This document shows positions 62,660 through 64,000 of a stretch of DNA of 64,000 nt, piece by piece (within the stretch, counting starts at the first letter, position 1; each line of letters starts with the position of its first letter). Below the pieces are notes generated by a model. It did not search any database, was not told the origin of the DNA, and saw nothing but the letters and a program-made list of their open reading frames with translations. The position numbers were made by a program, and so were the translations under genes. The DNA comes from Brugia malayi. Lineage: Eukaryota; Nematoda; Chromadorea; Rhabditida; Onchocercidae. The stretch spans positions 8,560,187 through 8,624,186 of the forward strand of contig NW_025062475.1 in assembly GCF_000002995.4 (NCBI RefSeq). Reading direction: 5' to 3'.

Positions 62660-63750
62660 GTATCTTTAGCGAGAATTGGGACGTCTAACTTCTTGAATCA
62701 AATTGAGCTTTCACATGCTCGAGAACCCTCCTTGTTTGTAATTGTAGTTGGTACAGATGAATGCATTCATTGAAAGGTCTATTGCAACGATTTTATTCGC
62801 TAGCAACCACAATACAAATCTATACTGAGAATGTGCTTAAATATGTTTCTAGTATTTGCATTTAAAAGATTTAGATGTACTGAAGATAAAGGGTTTAAAT
62901 CCTTATATAATGGACATTGACTTAATAATTACAGTAAGTAAAGAGTTATCAAATGATCTTTACTCTTTATATAACAAAAGATGGATTTTAATATTGTCAG
63001 TTTCTCATGAGAATGACTATTAGACTAGAAAAGCTTTACAGTATTTCGACATTGGAAGTGAAATTGACTTGGAACACAAGAGTGATTTTTAACATATTAA
63101 ACAATGTTCCTTTGTTAACGATTGAAAAATTCTAGATATAATGGGAAGATGAGTATTGGATAGATAATTGCTTACATGAGATGCAATTTGAAACAGTAAT
63201 ATATTTCTTTAAAGACGGTCCAATTAAGATTAATTTTAGTATTATGCAATTTTGTTTGACATATTTGACTTAGACAAAAGAGTAATTTTTAAAATATTTC
63301 GAGTTTCGCAACAGTGTTCAAACTTGTGTCTTGCAGATAATTTCTTCGACTCCTTGTCAATTCCATAGCAGATTAAATCTATTGTGTGCCACCTGATCCG
63401 TTTCACTTCTAAGATGCAAAAGTGGCGAAATTCACAAATTTTTGAAAATGAAATCACGGCAATATCGAGTGAACTAAGTTGATTAGAAGCCTAACTACCT
63501 ATTTCAACTTTAAGTAGTTGTTTCCACACTATAAACAAAATTATCAGTAGGAATGATAAGGAAAGAGAGATAATTAGATAAGTGGAAACAGAATAAGAGT
63601 AGAAAGAAATGAGCATAAAAAATGAGTGCATCTCATCATGTTTGTTTTTTGAATATGATCGGAACAACCTTGTTTTCTTATAATTGATGCCGCAAATTGG
63701 TGTCCGTCCTTGCTGAATATGCACTACATTGAACATCGCTACACAAAAAT
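62660..63750. other. Non-coding stretch
   Basis: No supported gene. An open frame at 63491-63754 (minus) has one hydrophobic segment but no splice or family support. Confidence 0.45.
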
Positions 63751-63948
63751 CCACATTAATTTTTCCTCGGGAATATATTTATTTCTCCTGCTCGGAACCA
63801 TATATAATTCATTTTAATAAAAAATGTACAAGTTCATGAAGACACGGGGACATTACGTCACGCAAGTAAATTGATTTATGTAGATTTGTGTTATGGTTTT
63901 TTTCGGATACTCTAAATATAAATTAACGAATTGAGGCTCATTAAATCG
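63751..63948 (+). repeat. Diverged dispersed repeat, copy 2
   Basis: Partner of 53470-53700; the ends match well and the middle poorly. Confidence 0.55.
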
Positions 63949-64000
63949 AAAAGAATTTTAATTTATAAAAATTTTAGTTTCATTTTCTCCCTAAAGAAAA

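Noticed and set aside
63491..63754. Minus-strand frame with a hydrophobic segment
   Set aside because: AT-rich sequence readily gives such segments; no start context, splice sites or similarity.
1..64000. CRISPR arrays, bacterial operons, tRNA and rRNA genes
   Set aside because: The sequence is eukaryotic with introns; I saw no regularly spaced repeats, tRNA B-box context or rRNA-like segments, though a tRNA scan was not possible.

Overview
The window looks like nematode nuclear DNA, most likely from a filarial or other spirurid worm. The signs are AT-rich sequence, short-to-medium introns with TTTTCAG-like acceptors and GTAAGT/GTATGT donors, and protein families typical of nematodes (cuticle-type prolyl 4-hydroxylase, Fer-like SH2 kinase, p24/SEL-9, large EGF matrix protein). 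The species is inferred; nothing in the sequence names it. Gene models were built by eye from reading frames, splice sites and intron phase, without alignment software.

Positions 1-20449, minus strand: the 5' part of one very large secreted extracellular-matrix gene of the fibrillin-like (FBN-1-like) type. It has a signal peptide, an LDL-A-like piece, a long run of EGF modules mostly carried on phase-1 exons, one 4.07-kb cysteine-free Ser/Thr-rich exon, then more EGF modules running off the left edge. Its introns hold a decayed BEL/Pao gag fragment and relict EGF exons.

Positions 20450-28400 hold no gene I can defend. From 28400 to 35400 lies a compact cluster: two RING-finger units (minus), an SH2-tyrosine kinase (plus, nine exons) and a TMED2/SEL-9-type p24 cargo receptor (minus, four exons). 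A doubtful small membrane-protein ORF starts beside the p24 gene. At 37820-40649 (minus) is a rhodopsin-family peptide-receptor-like GPCR whose C-terminal tail is unresolved. Positions 40650-47650 are a gene-poor stretch.

Positions 47651-52247 (minus) carry a complete 12-exon prolyl 4-hydroxylase alpha-subunit gene. About 5.4 kb upstream on the same strand is a second, homologous first exon in the same splice phase. An F-box/LRR-like gene lies between the two on the opposite strand. The right end (58-64 kb) is repeat territory, including a BEL/Pao-type LTR element reduced to its ends.

The matrix protein and the prolyl hydroxylase both serve the collagenous/ECM biology of the worm surface, and the p24 protein serves secretory traffic. 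I see no evidence that the genes form a single pathway or operon. The points most worth checking are the duplicated P4H first exon around a nested antisense gene, a 251-bp near-identical inverted repeat 45 kb apart, several perfect short-loop hairpins, and a kinase with no tyrosine in its activation loop.
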